60,621 bases of DNA, from the NCBI GenBank assembly GCA_013360485.1, contig JABWBN010000002.1, forward strand, positions 1-60,621. Direction: 5' to 3'. The notes under the pieces were generated by a model. It had not been told where the DNA came from. It did no database searches and saw nothing but the letters and a program-made list of their open reading frames with translations. Below, piece after piece: positions 38,150 to 46,760 of the stretch. Made by a program: the position numbers and the translations under genes. Every line of letters starts with the position of its first letter. The stretch's first letter is position 1. Source of the DNA: Burkholderiaceae bacterium (GTDB lineage: Bacteria; Pseudomonadota; Gammaproteobacteria; Burkholderiales; Burkholderiaceae_C).

Positions 38150-39193
38150 CTATACCACGGCCCCGGCATTGGGATCATTGGGATCGTGATCCTTCGAGGC
38201 GGTCTTGACCAAGTCGTCTCGCTTGACACCCAGCCACATCGCAATCGCAGCGGCCACGAACACCGAGGAATAGATGCCGAACAGGATGCCGATGGTCAGT
38301 GCGACAGCAAAGTAGTGCAGCGTGGGACCGCCCCAGATCAGCATGGCCAGCACCATCATCTGGGTCGAGCCGTGCGTGATGATGGTGCGGCTCATCGTGC
38401 TGGTGATGGCGTGGTCGATGACCTGACGCGTGTCGAGCTTGCGGAATCTGCGGAACGCCTCGCGGATTCGATCGAAGATGACCACCGACTCATTGACCGA
38501 GTAGCCCAGTACGGCCAGCACGGCGGCCAGAACCGCCAGCGAAAACTCCCACTGGAAGAATGCGAAGAAGCCCAGGATGATGACCACGTCGTGGAGGTTC
38601 GCGACGATGGCCGCAACCGAGAACTTCCACTCGAAGCGGAAGGCCAGGTAGATCATGATGCCGATGACCACGAAGGCCAGCGCCTTGGCGCCGTCGGCGG
38701 CAAGCTCCGAACCGACCGCCGGGCCGACGAACTCGGTGCGCGAGAGCTTCACAGGCTCGCTGCCATCGGATGCGGCACATGACGGGCGGCTGACCTGCTC
38801 GCCCTGTGGCGTCGTGTAGGCCTTGGTCCCGACGGTACCGGACTCTGCCTTGCAAATCTCGGCGAATGCACGCGCCGCCAGTGTCGACTGCTCGCCGGGC
38901 TTGTCACCACCGCGCGCTGGCAGGCGCACCAGCACATCGTGCGATGTGCCAAAGTTCTGGACCTGCACCTCGCCCAGGCCCAAGCGGTCCACGGCGGCCC
39001 GGGTGCGCTCGAGCTGGGCGGATTGCGCATATTCCACCTCCAGCACAGTGCCGCCGGTGAATTCAATGGACAAGTGCAGGCCCCTCGTGGCCAGGAAGAA
39101 CACCGCAGCGGCAAAGGTGGCGAACGAGATGATGTTGAACACCAGCGCATGCCGCATGAACGGGATGTCGCGGCGGATGCGGAAAAATTCCAT
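38150..39193 (-). CDS. secF: Protein translocase subunit SecF
   Basis: RND-type subunit that uses the proton motive force with SecD to help release exported proteins. The 347 aa have six membrane helices: one at 15-37, a periplasmic domain about 38-175, then five. Motifs include LHLSIEFTGGTVLEVEY, ILGFFAFFQWEFSLAVLAAVLAVLGYSVNESVVIFDRIRE and MSRTIITHGSTQMMVLAM. It lies 77 bases after secD. Confidence 0.97.
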   Translation of the reverse strand: MEFFRIRRDIPFMRHALVFNIISFATFAAAVFFLATRGLHLSIEFTGGTVLEVEYAQSAQLERTRAAVDRLGLGEVQVQNFGTSHDVLVRLPARGGDKPGEQSTLAARAFAEICKAESGTVGTKAYTTPQGEQVSRPSCAASDGSEPVKLSRTEFVGPAVGSELAADGAKALAFVVIGIMIYLAFRFEWKFSVAAIVANLHDVVIILGFFAFFQWEFSLAVLAAVLAVLGYSVNESVVIFDRIREAFRRFRKLDTRQVIDHAITSTMSRTIITHGSTQMMVLAMLIWGGPTLHYFAVALTIGILFGIYSSVFVAAAIAMWLGVKRDDLVKTASKDHDPNDPNAGAVV

Positions 39194-39270
39194 GACTCAG
39201 GCTCCTGGGCTGGCCAAGGCGGCCGCGCGCGCGCACATGGTGCTGCGGTGGTGGATCCGGACGGGGTGGT

Positions 39271-41166
39271 TCATGCCTTGGGGGTCTGCTCGCCGACTGG
39301 CGTGCCCGCGGCGGCGGGCTTCCAGACCTGGCCGATCGATACGGCCTTGAGCTTCTTCTGGCGACCGTACCAAAGGTTCACCAGGCCGCGAGAGAACATC
39401 ACCGAAGAGAACATCGACGTCAGGATGCCCAGGCAGTGCACCACTGCGAAGCCGCGCACGAAGCCCGACCCGAAGGCCAGCAAGGCCAGTCCGGCGATCA
39501 AGGTGGTGATGTTGGAGTCGAGAATGGTCGCAAAGGCACGTTCGTAGCCGATCGCAATGGCAGCCTGCGGCGACGCACCACTGCGGAGTTCCTCGCGTAC
39601 GCGCTCGTTGATCAGCACGTTGGAGTCGATCGCCATGCCCAGTGTCAGCGCAATGGCCGCAATGCCGGGCAACGTGAGCGTGGCCTGCAGCATCGACAAG
39701 ACGGCCACCAACAGCAGGAGGTTGAATCCCAGCGCCAGAGTCGAGAAGACGCCGAAAACCAGGTAGTAGGCGCACATGAACACCGCGATGGCCAGAAAAC
39801 CCCAGGCCACGCTGCGGAAGCCCATGCGGATGTTCTCGGCACCGAGCGTGGGGCCGATCGTCCGCTCCTCGATGATCTCCATCGGGGCTGCCAGGGAGCC
39901 GGCGCGCAGCAGCAACGCGGTGTCGCTGGCCTCGACGGTCGTCATGCGCCCGGAAATCTGGAACCGCGCTCCGAGCTCACTTCGGATCACCGGCGCGGTG
40001 ACGACCTCGCCCTTGCCCTTCTCGAACAGCAGGATCGCCATGCGCTTGCCGACGTTCTCGCGGGTGACCTCGCGAATGATGCGGGCGCCCTTGGCGTCGA
40101 CCGTCAGATGAACCGCCGGCTCGCTGGCGTTCTGACCGTCGAATCCGGCCTGCGCATCGGTGAGGCTGTCGCCGGTCAGGATGACCTGGCGGTAGACGAT
40201 GATGGGTTCACCCGAGCGCTCGAGATAGCGTTCGCTGCCGAACGGCACCGGCGCCGTTCCACGCAACGCCTCCAGCGCCTCGGTCGACGTGTTCACCATC
40301 CGCATCTCGAGGGTGGCCGTGCGGCCGATGATGTCCTTGGCCTTCGCTGTCTCCTGTACGCCAGGCAATTGGACGACGATGCGGTCGGCGCCTTGCTGCT
40401 GGATCACTGGCTCGGCCACGCCGAGCTCGTTGACGCGGTTGTGCAACGTGGTGATGTTTTGCTGCAGCGCCGTGTCCTGCACGCGGCGCATGGCCTCGGG
40501 CTTGAGCGCGCCGGTCAGCCGGAACTCGCTGCCGTCGGCGGACTCCACCCACTGCCAGTCGGGCAACTGGTCGGTCAGCAGCGCCTGCGCCTGCCCGAGC
40601 ACCGCGCGGTCGCGGAATCGCAGTTGCACCGTGTTGCCGTCGCGCGCCGCTCCACCGTGTCGGATGTTCTTGTCGCGCAGCATGGAGCGCACGTCGCCCA
40701 CCGTGGCCTCGGCCTTCTTGGTGAGCGCGGCACGCATGTCCACCTGCATCAGGAAATGCACGCCGCCGCGCAGGTCCAGGCCCAGGTACATCGGCAGTGC
40801 CCGCACCTGTGTCAACCAGGTCGGCGATCGCGACAGGAGGTTCAATGCAACGATCCAGCCAGGATCGGCCGGGTCGGGATTCAGGGCCTTCTGGATGGCG
40901 TCCTTGGCCTTGATCTGCGTGTCGGTGTCCGCGAAGCGCGCCTTGATCGAGTTGCCATCGAGCTGGACGAAGTCGGGCTTGAGCCCGGCTTGCGCGAGTG
41001 CGGCTTCGACGCGCGGCACCATGGTGGCGTCCAGCTTGACGGTGGCCTTGCCACTGGAGATCTGGACGGCCGGGGCCTCGCCAAAGAAATTGGGCAGCGT
41101 GTAAAGCGCCCCGATCACCAGGGCCAGGCCCAGAATCAGGTACTGCCACCAGGAGTAGCGGTTCAT
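39271..41166 (-). CDS. secD: Protein translocase subunit SecD
   Basis: Partner of SecF, 631 aa. It has an N-terminal membrane helix, a large periplasmic P1 domain with LGLDLRGGVHFLMQVDM, the VNELGVAEPVIQQQGADRIVVQLPGVQ region and RTATLEMRMVN. The C-terminal membrane block contains ALTLGMAIDSNVLINERVREELR, whose Asp is the conserved proton-path residue. The start MNRYSWWQYLILG is the family N-terminus. It is in the usual order yajC-secD-secF. Confidence 0.97.
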   Translation of the reverse strand: MNRYSWWQYLILGLALVIGALYTLPNFFGEAPAVQISSGKATVKLDATMVPRVEAALAQAGLKPDFVQLDGNSIKARFADTDTQIKAKDAIQKALNPDPADPGWIVALNLLSRSPTWLTQVRALPMYLGLDLRGGVHFLMQVDMRAALTKKAEATVGDVRSMLRDKNIRHGGAARDGNTVQLRFRDRAVLGQAQALLTDQLPDWQWVESADGSEFRLTGALKPEAMRRVQDTALQQNITTLHNRVNELGVAEPVIQQQGADRIVVQLPGVQETAKAKDIIGRTATLEMRMVNTSTEALEALRGTAPVPFGSERYLERSGEPIIVYRQVILTGDSLTDAQAGFDGQNASEPAVHLTVDAKGARIIREVTRENVGKRMAILLFEKGKGEVVTAPVIRSELGARFQISGRMTTVEASDTALLLRAGSLAAPMEIIEERTIGPTLGAENIRMGFRSVAWGFLAIAVFMCAYYLVFGVFSTLALGFNLLLLVAVLSMLQATLTLPGIAAIALTLGMAIDSNVLINERVREELRSGASPQAAIAIGYERAFATILDSNITTLIAGLALLAFGSGFVRGFAVVHCLGILTSMFSSVMFSRGLVNLWYGRQKKLKAVSIGQVWKPAAAGTPVGEQTPKA

Positions 41167-41207
41167 CGTGGTTCCCTCGGCCCGCGTCCGGCGGGCAGCC
41201 GCTGGGC

Positions 41208-41531
41208 TTACTTGCCGATGGTGCCCTTGGGCAGAACCTGCACGACCGCGTGGCGCTGCACCTGCAGCTCGACCCCGCTGGCCACTTCCAGGTGCACGTA
41301 GGATTCACCCAGGCGGGTGACACGGCCGAGAAGTCCGCCGTTGGTGACCACCTCGTCGCCTTTGGCCAGGGCCTCGATCATGGCCTTGTGTTCCTTCTGC
41401 CGCTTCATCTGAGGGCGGATCATGATGAAGTAGAGCACCACGAACATGCCCACCAGCGGCAGCAGGCTGAGCAGTCCGTCGCCGGCGCCGGCCGCGGGTG
41501 CGCCTTGGGCAAAGGCATTGGAGATGAACAC
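41208..41531 (-). CDS. yajC: Preprotein translocase subunit YajC
   Basis: Small accessory subunit of SecDF, 107 aa, with one membrane helix (about 24-42: LLSLLPLVGMFVVLYFIMIRPQMKRQKEHKAM). The cytoplasmic tail GDEVVTNGGLLGRVTRL is the family signature. It precedes secD by 41 bases. A TAAAAT box at 41619-41624 on the minus strand could be the operon promoter, with an 80-nt leader. Confidence 0.96.
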   Translation of the reverse strand: MFISNAFAQGAPAAGAGDGLLSLLPLVGMFVVLYFIMIRPQMKRQKEHKAMIEALAKGDEVVTNGGLLGRVTRLGESYVHLEVASGVELQVQRHAVVQVLPKGTIGK

Positions 41532-41618
41532 GTCGGATCCTTCGGTAGGGGTCGGGGGTGAGGATGGCGCCTCGCTATCGGTCCGGGTGGACTCGGTGGG
41601 CGCCCGGGAGAATCGGGC

Positions 41619-41624
41619 ATTTTA
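41619..41624 (-). promoter_or_regulatory. Possible -10 box of yajC-secDF (TAAAAT)
   Basis: TAAAAT on the minus strand about 88 bases before the yajC ATG, in the gap after the thioredoxin-like gene. The -35 region is G+C-rich and not recognisable. Confidence 0.35.
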
Positions 41625-41698
41625 GGCGGCGACCGGCGCCGGCCCCGCTGCGTGCGGTCCACGGCGGCGCGGCGCGGCGCGTTCGAGTGGCCTCGCGA

Positions 41699-42640
41699 CT
41701 AGAAAAGCGCCATGCTGAGCTTTCGGCGGTACTGGTCGACCACCGGATCGGCCGCGCCCGGCCGCGCCCGGCCGGTGACCTCGAGCGCGCCCTTGGCGGC
41801 TTCGGCAGCAGGCTTGGGTGCGGGCCGCGACATCAGTTCGAGGATTCCCACATAGGTCTTGCGGGCCAGCTCGTCGTTCCAACCCTTGTCGCGCATGACG
41901 ATCTCGAGCAACTCGTCCATCGCATCGGTGAACCGACCCGAGGCCAGCAGCACCTGGGCGCGCTCGAAGCGGGCATCGAAATCTCGGCGGTTGGCGGCAA
42001 TCGCGGCGTCCAGCGCTGGCATCGGGCGCGCGTGCGGCGCACGCTCGCAGGCGGCGAGCCAATGCCCTGCGGCGGCCAGGCGGGCATCGAGCGCAACCTT
42101 GTTGGCCACCGGATCGAAAGCCTGACGTGCCAGCGCCACCTGACCCGCCTCGAGCAGCAGCTTGACGTAGTCGTAACGGGCGGTATCGTTGGCGGGGTCG
42201 ACAGCGACGGCCTGTTGCAGCCGGCCCAGCGCCGCGGCGGTGTCCCCCTGGGCCTCCAGCGCATCGGCCTCGGCCAGGTCGGCCTCGGCTTCAAGTGCCT
42301 GCTCGGTGGGGACATGCCGGTCGAGGAACTCGCGCACCTGAGCCTCTGGCAGGGCACCGACGAAGCCGTCCACCGGCTGGCCACGATCGAAGAGCACGCA
42401 AAACGGGATCGAGCGGACACCAAAGGCCTGGCTGAGTTGCCCGGCAATCTCGGGTTGCTCGTCGCTGTTGAGCTTGGCCAGGCGGAACCGTCCTCCGTAG
42501 GCCGTCTCGAGCTTCTCGAGTATCGGGCCGAGCGTCCGGCAGGGGCCACACCAGGGTGCCCAGATGTCGAGCAATATGGGTTGTGACATCGAGCCCTGGA
42601 TCAGCTCGGCCTCGAAATTCTGCAGTGTGATGTCGATCAT
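41699..42640 (-). CDS. cnoX: Thioredoxin/TPR co-chaperone (CnoX/YbbN family)
   Basis: Cytoplasmic chaperedoxin, 313 aa from 42640 (MIDITLQNFEAEL). Thioredoxin domain 1-110 with an intact WCGPC site (Cys31, Cys34) and cis-Pro in RSIPFCVLFD, followed by tandem TPR-like helices (about 120-290: LAEADALEAQGDTAAALGRLQQAV, FERAQVLLASGRFTDAMDELLEI). In E. coli YbbN the first Cys is missing; here both are present, so redox activity is possible. It diverges from purE by 115 bases. Confidence 0.9.
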   Translation of the reverse strand: MIDITLQNFEAELIQGSMSQPILLDIWAPWCGPCRTLGPILEKLETAYGGRFRLAKLNSDEQPEIAGQLSQAFGVRSIPFCVLFDRGQPVDGFVGALPEAQVREFLDRHVPTEQALEAEADLAEADALEAQGDTAAALGRLQQAVAVDPANDTARYDYVKLLLEAGQVALARQAFDPVANKVALDARLAAAGHWLAACERAPHARPMPALDAAIAANRRDFDARFERAQVLLASGRFTDAMDELLEIVMRDKGWNDELARKTYVGILELMSRPAPKPAAEAAKGALEVTGRARPGAADPVVDQYRRKLSMALF

Positions 42641-42713
42641 GGTGCGAGGATGCGATGGGCCTGCGTATGCGCCCACGGGGCGGATGTGTCGAGCCGATCT
42701 GGGGCTGGCTGCC

Positions 42714-42719
42714 TACAAT
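42714..42719 (+). promoter_or_regulatory. -10 box of purEK (TACAAT)
   Basis: TACAAT ending 36 bases before the purE GTG, giving a leader of about 30 nt that contains the CGGAGC ribosome-binding site. No clear -35 or PurR-type operator is visible. Confidence 0.4.
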
Positions 42720-42755
42720 ACAAGGTTTTGGCCCATTCAGAGCCGGAGCCCGCCC

Positions 42756-43256
42756 GTGCAAAGCAACGCCAACGCCCTGGTCGGCGTGTTGATGGGGTCG
42801 TCCAGCGACTGGGAAACCCTGCAGCAGGCAGCCCAGATTCTCGCCGAGTTCGAGATCGCCCACGAATGCCGCGTGGTGTCGGCCCATCGCATGCCCGACG
42901 ACATGTTTGCCTATGCCGAGGCCGCGGCGGGGCGCGGCCTGCGCGCCATCATCGCCGGGGCCGGTGGCGCGGCGCATCTGCCGGGCATGCTGGCGGCCAA
43001 GACCACGGTGCCGGTGCTGGGTGTACCGGTGGTCAGCCGGCATCTGCAGGGCATCGATTCGCTGCACTCGATCGTCCAGATGCCCAAGGGGATCCCGGTT
43101 GCGACCTTCGCGATCGGTGCCGCGGGAGCCGCGAACGCAGCACTGTTCGCAGTGGCCATGCTGGCCTCCAGCGATCCGGTATTGCACGAGCGCCTGAGGG
43201 CGTGGCGTGAGCGCCAAACCGAGGCGGCGCGTGCCATGACGGCCCATTTGGGGTAG
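42756..43256 (+). CDS. purE: 5-(carboxyamino)imidazole ribonucleotide mutase
   Basis: Converts N5-CAIR to CAIR in purine synthesis. The 166-aa protein uses a GTG start (42756), preceded by CGGAGC. Motifs: VGVLMGSSSDWETLQQAA, VVSAHRMPDDMFAYAE, IIAGAGGAAHLPGMLAAKT and the VPVVSRHLQGIDSLHSIVQMPKG block. The frame extends upstream without homology. It is followed seven bases later by purK. Confidence 0.96.
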   Translation: MQSNANALVGVLMGSSSDWETLQQAAQILAEFEIAHECRVVSAHRMPDDMFAYAEAAAGRGLRAIIAGAGGAAHLPGMLAAKTTVPVLGVPVVSRHLQGIDSLHSIVQMPKGIPVATFAIGAAGAANAALFAVAMLASSDPVLHERLRAWRERQTEAARAMTAHLG

Positions 43257-43263
43257 CGGCCGC

Positions 43264-44424
43264 ATGACCGCGACGATTCAGCCAGGGGCCACCCTGGGCG
43301 TGATGGGTGGTGGCCAGTTGGGCCGCATGTTCGTCCAGGCGGCGCAGTCGCTGGGCTATTTCACGGCGGTGCTCGACCCCGACCCCGTGTCGCCCGCGGG
43401 CCGGGTGGCGCACTATCACATTGCCACCGAGTATCTCGACGAGGCTGGGCTGGCCCAACTGATGCAGCGCAGCGACGCCATCACCACCGAGTTCGAAAAC
43501 GTTCCGGCACCGGCTCTGCGCACGCTGGGTGCCCACCGTCCCGTGGCGCCGTCGGCCGACGCCGTGGCGGTGTGCCAGGACCGCGCCGCCGAAAAGGCGC
43601 ACTTCGTGCGGTGTGGTGTGCCTTGCGCGCCGCATGCCGTGCTGGTCGAGGAGTCCGATGTGGAGGGGGCGCCGGCAAGCCTGCTGCCGGGCATCCTGAA
43701 GACTGCGCGACTGGGCTATGACGGCAAGGGCCAGGCGAACGTCACCGATCGTGCCGGGTTGCGTGCCGCCTGGAACGCCTTGGGTCGGGTGCCCTGCGTG
43801 CTGGAGCAGCGCCTGCCGCTGCACCGCGAAGTCAGCGTGATCATTGCGCGCAATGCGCTCGGGCACAGCGTCAGCCTGCCTGTGCAGCAGAACCTGCATC
43901 GCGACGGCATTCTCGCGGTGACGCAGGTTCCCGCGCCCGATCTCGATTCCGTTCTGGCGAGTCAGGCGCTCGATGCCGCGCGTCGGATCGCAGATGCGCT
44001 GCGGTACGTGGGCGTGTTGTGCGTGGAGTTCTTCGTTTTGGCCGATGGCCGGCTCGTCGCCAATGAAATGGCGCCGCGGCCGCACAACTCGGGCCACTAT
44101 TCGATCGACGCCTGCGATGTCAGCCAGTTCGAGCTGCAGGTGCGCACGCTGGCAGGCCTGCCGCTGGTGCAACCGCGATTGCACAGCGCCGCGGTGATGC
44201 TCAATCTGCTGGGTGACCTGTGGTTCGATGGCACAGGGCGCCAGCGCGAACCCGATTGGTCGTCCGTGCTGGGCCTGCCGGGCACCCACCTGCACTTGTA
44301 TGGCAAGACCCATCCTCGCCGCGGGCGCAAGATGGGTCACCTGACGGTGACGGCGGCCGGTGCGGCACAGGCGCGTGCCGTGGCGGTCGAGGCCGCGGTC
44401 GCGCTCGGCTTGCCGGCGTTCTGA
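43264..44424 (+). CDS. purK: 5-(carboxyamino)imidazole ribonucleotide synthase
   Basis: ATP-grasp enzyme making N5-CAIR from AIR, bicarbonate and ATP. The 386 aa start MTATIQPGATLGVMGGGQLGRMF and include ILKTARLGYDGKGQ (ATP lid), VCVEFFVL and LVANEMAPRPHNSGHYSIDAC. It forms a tight unit with purE upstream and sua5 eight bases downstream. Confidence 0.96.
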   Translation: MTATIQPGATLGVMGGGQLGRMFVQAAQSLGYFTAVLDPDPVSPAGRVAHYHIATEYLDEAGLAQLMQRSDAITTEFENVPAPALRTLGAHRPVAPSADAVAVCQDRAAEKAHFVRCGVPCAPHAVLVEESDVEGAPASLLPGILKTARLGYDGKGQANVTDRAGLRAAWNALGRVPCVLEQRLPLHREVSVIIARNALGHSVSLPVQQNLHRDGILAVTQVPAPDLDSVLASQALDAARRIADALRYVGVLCVEFFVLADGRLVANEMAPRPHNSGHYSIDACDVSQFELQVRTLAGLPLVQPRLHSAAVMLNLLGDLWFDGTGRQREPDWSSVLGLPGTHLHLYGKTHPRRGRKMGHLTVTAAGAAQARAVAVEAAVALGLPAF

Positions 44425-44432
44425 GTCGCGTC

Positions 44433-45413
44433 ATGCCGGTGATCAACGGTGGCGATGAGCGCCAGATCGACCGAGCGGCGCGGGCACTGGCGGGGGGCGA
44501 TCTCGTCGCGCTGCCCACCGAGACCGTCTACGGGTTGGGCGCGCGTGCCGACGACGACGCGGCGGTGGCGCGCATATTCCGCGCCAAGGGCCGGCCGTCG
44601 GATCATCCGTTGATCGTCCATGTGGCCGATCAGAAGTCGGCGCTGGCGTTCGCCGCACGGTGGCCCGATTCGGCGCAACGCTTGGTCCAGGCGTTCTGGC
44701 CCGGTCCTGTCACCCTGATCGTGCCGCGGCGCACGGGCATCGCCGAGGCCGCAGCCGGCGGGCACAGGACGATCGGTTTGCGCTGCCCGTCCCATCCGGT
44801 GGCGCATGCCTTGCTCGTTGGCGCTGCGGCGCTGGGCGTGCCCGGCGTGGCCGCGCCCAGTGCCAACCGGTTCGGACGGGTCAGCCCGACGCGGGCCGAA
44901 CACGTGGTGGGCGAGTTCGGTCCGGAACTGTTGGTGCTGGATGGCGGCGCCAGTGCGCTGGGTATCGAGTCGTGCATCGTCGACTGCACGCGCGCCGTGC
45001 CCGTGTTGCTGCGACCCGGTGTCCTCGATCGTGGTGCGATCGCGTCGGTGCTGGGACAACGCCTGGGGGACCGCGGCGACAGTGCACCGCCCGCACCCGG
45101 AACGCTGGATGCGCACTACGCACCGTTGGCTCGCGTGCGGTTGTTCAGCCCGGCGGACCTGCGCAACGCACTGGCCGGGTTCAACCAGCCCAAGTTGGGC
45201 GTGGCGGTATATTCACCCACCGAACCGCCTGCGGGTGTCGAGGTCGACTGGCAGCCGATGCCGACCGATGCGGGTCGTGCTGCCCATGAGCTGTTTGCCG
45301 TGTTGCGCGCTCTCGACGATCGCGGCGTGCGTGAGGTCTGGGTCGAGCAACCGCCGGACTCTCCGCAGTGGGAGGGGGTGCGCGATCGACTCCGCCGGGC
45401 CGCGGCCTCATGA
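44433..45413 (+). CDS. sua5: L-threonylcarbamoyladenylate synthase, Sua5 type
   Basis: Makes threonylcarbamoyl-AMP for t6A37 of ANN-decoding tRNAs. The 326-aa protein is the long Sua5 form: YrdC domain (1-205) with LPTETVYGLGARADD, KGRPSDHPLIVHV, PGPVTLIVPR and GVAAPSANRFGRVSPT, plus the C-terminal Sua5 domain (about 240-326) with the connecting APPAPGTLDAHYAP segment. The second t6A gene, tsaB, lies at 50.1 kb. The start at 44433 is internal to a longer open frame and has the family N-terminus. Confidence 0.93.
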   Translation: MPVINGGDERQIDRAARALAGGDLVALPTETVYGLGARADDDAAVARIFRAKGRPSDHPLIVHVADQKSALAFAARWPDSAQRLVQAFWPGPVTLIVPRRTGIAEAAAGGHRTIGLRCPSHPVAHALLVGAAALGVPGVAAPSANRFGRVSPTRAEHVVGEFGPELLVLDGGASALGIESCIVDCTRAVPVLLRPGVLDRGAIASVLGQRLGDRGDSAPPAPGTLDAHYAPLARVRLFSPADLRNALAGFNQPKLGVAVYSPTEPPAGVEVDWQPMPTDAGRAAHELFAVLRALDDRGVREVWVEQPPDSPQWEGVRDRLRRAAAS

Positions 45414-45511
45414 CAGCTTGCCGAAGCTTGATGAACCCCTTTCGAAATCCCCACCATCGCCGCCCGGGCTGATCCGGCGGCGAGGCCAAGAACGTATGGA
45501 CTGGAAGCGAC

Positions 45512-46540
45512 ATGACCCTGCCTGATGCTCTTCGAAGCGGCCCGTGCCCGCAGCGACCGCGCGCCCAGCGCGCGCCGTGGCGCAGTGGGGCCATGGCCTT
45601 CGCTGCGGCCGCCGTGCTGGCTGCCTGCGGCGGTGGCACCTCCCAGGTGGAGACCTACTCGCCGACGCGCATGATCAGCTTCGGTGACGAAGCCAGCCTG
45701 ATCGTCGACGACGGCGCGGCCAACGGGCGCAAGTACACCGTCAACGGGCTGGATGCCAACGCTGCGCGCGACTGCACGCTCACGCCAATCTGGTCACAGG
45801 TCCTGGCCTCGCACTATGGCTTCGTGTACGCCGCCTGCAACAAGGCGGCGGCCACGCCCAAGGCGTTTTCGCGTGCGCAAGATGGCGCCAAGGTGGGCGA
45901 CCCTGCCTCTGGCATTTCGGCGCAGATCGCCGAGCAGCAAAGCGTGGGCGGCGGCCTGCAGGCGGGAGACCTGGTGACCGTGATGATGGGTGTGCACGAT
46001 CTGGTCGAGCTCAACGAGCAGGTACGGGCGGGCAGCTTGTCGGATGCCGATGCCCGTACCGAGGCCCGTCGTCGTGGCGCGCAATTGGCGGCTGGTGTGA
46101 ACGCAATTCTGGGCGCCGGGACGCGCGCCATCGTGGCCACTGTGCCGGACATGGGCCTGAGCCCATACGCCCGCACGCTCGAGTCCACATCGCCCGGCAC
46201 CATGGCGCGTCTCAGTCAGCTGACCTATGAGTTCAATGCCAGCTTGCGCACGGGCATCGATGCAACACGCTTCGACGGGCGCAACTACGGTCTGGTGCTG
46301 GCCGACGACACGGTGGTTGCTGTTTCCAAGGTGCCTGGCGCCTTCAGCAGCTACCCGGCCAACGTGACCGATGCGGCCTGCGTCGTGGCATTGCCGCAGT
46401 GCACCAGTGCCACAGCTGATCTCGTCGAGTCTGGGTCGACCACCAGCCACATGTGGGCGGATACGCTGCGCCTGGGGCCGTCGCTGCATGCGCTGATCGG
46501 TTCGCAGGCCGTGGCGCGGGCCGTCGACAACCCCTTCTGA
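45512..46540 (+). CDS. SGNH-hydrolase-like lipoprotein with replaced catalytic residues
   Basis: A 342-aa lipoprotein (long basic n-region, lipobox LAAC with Cys39) related to the SGNH/GDSL esterase encoded next downstream. The block I nucleophile Ser is Glu60 (FGDEAS in place of GDSxSD), block III G-x-N-D is GVHD with His162 for Asn, and the block V His of D-x-x-H-P is Arg320 (ADTLRLG). Block II (RAQDGAKVGDP) still aligns with AQGGSRVTDP of the paralogue. The fold is probably kept but catalysis by the SGNH mechanism lost, suggesting a binding or regulatory role. GGAAG precedes the ATG. No frameshift. Confidence 0.75.
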   Translation: MTLPDALRSGPCPQRPRAQRAPWRSGAMAFAAAAVLAACGGGTSQVETYSPTRMISFGDEASLIVDDGAANGRKYTVNGLDANAARDCTLTPIWSQVLASHYGFVYAACNKAAATPKAFSRAQDGAKVGDPASGISAQIAEQQSVGGGLQAGDLVTVMMGVHDLVELNEQVRAGSLSDADARTEARRRGAQLAAGVNAILGAGTRAIVATVPDMGLSPYARTLESTSPGTMARLSQLTYEFNASLRTGIDATRFDGRNYGLVLADDTVVAVSKVPGAFSSYPANVTDAACVVALPQCTSATADLVESGSTTSHMWADTLRLGPSLHALIGSQAVARAVDNPF

Positions 46541-46684
46541 TGCGCCCGCCCGGCGGTTGGCCTGCCGCCGTCCCTCGCCGCAGCTGTGCCGGCGGCTCGC
46601 TGCTGCGCATCCATCCCCGATCTGGGGCACCGACTCTAGAACGTCTGCGGGAAAGCACGCTTCAGGGCGACGGCATTCCGAATC

Positions 46685-46690
46685 TATAGT
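46685..46690 (+). promoter_or_regulatory. -10 box (TATAGT) of the SGNH esterase / OmpW pair
   Basis: TATAGT with a predicted start near 46697, about 64 bases before the esterase ATG. A palindrome covers the first 25 transcribed bases (next entry). TTCAGG 18 bases upstream is a poor -35. Confidence 0.4.
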
Positions 46691-46698
46691 TCACCGAG

Positions 46699-46722
46699 AA
46701 AAGCGAACGGTCGTTCGTTTTT
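46699..46722. promoter_or_regulatory. Palindrome aaaag-CGAACG-gt-CGTTCG-ttttt
   Basis: Six-bp perfect arms CGAACG/CGTTCG, extended by A/T pairs beyond one G/T position. As DNA it resembles TetR/AcrR-family operators and sits just downstream of a TATAGT box, ideal for repression. As RNA it forms a stem followed by UUUUU, so it could equally be a terminator of the upstream gene or an attenuator. Confidence 0.5.
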
Positions 46723-46760
46723 GTCCAACCCGGGCGCTGCGCCCATGTCGAGGGGTGAAC

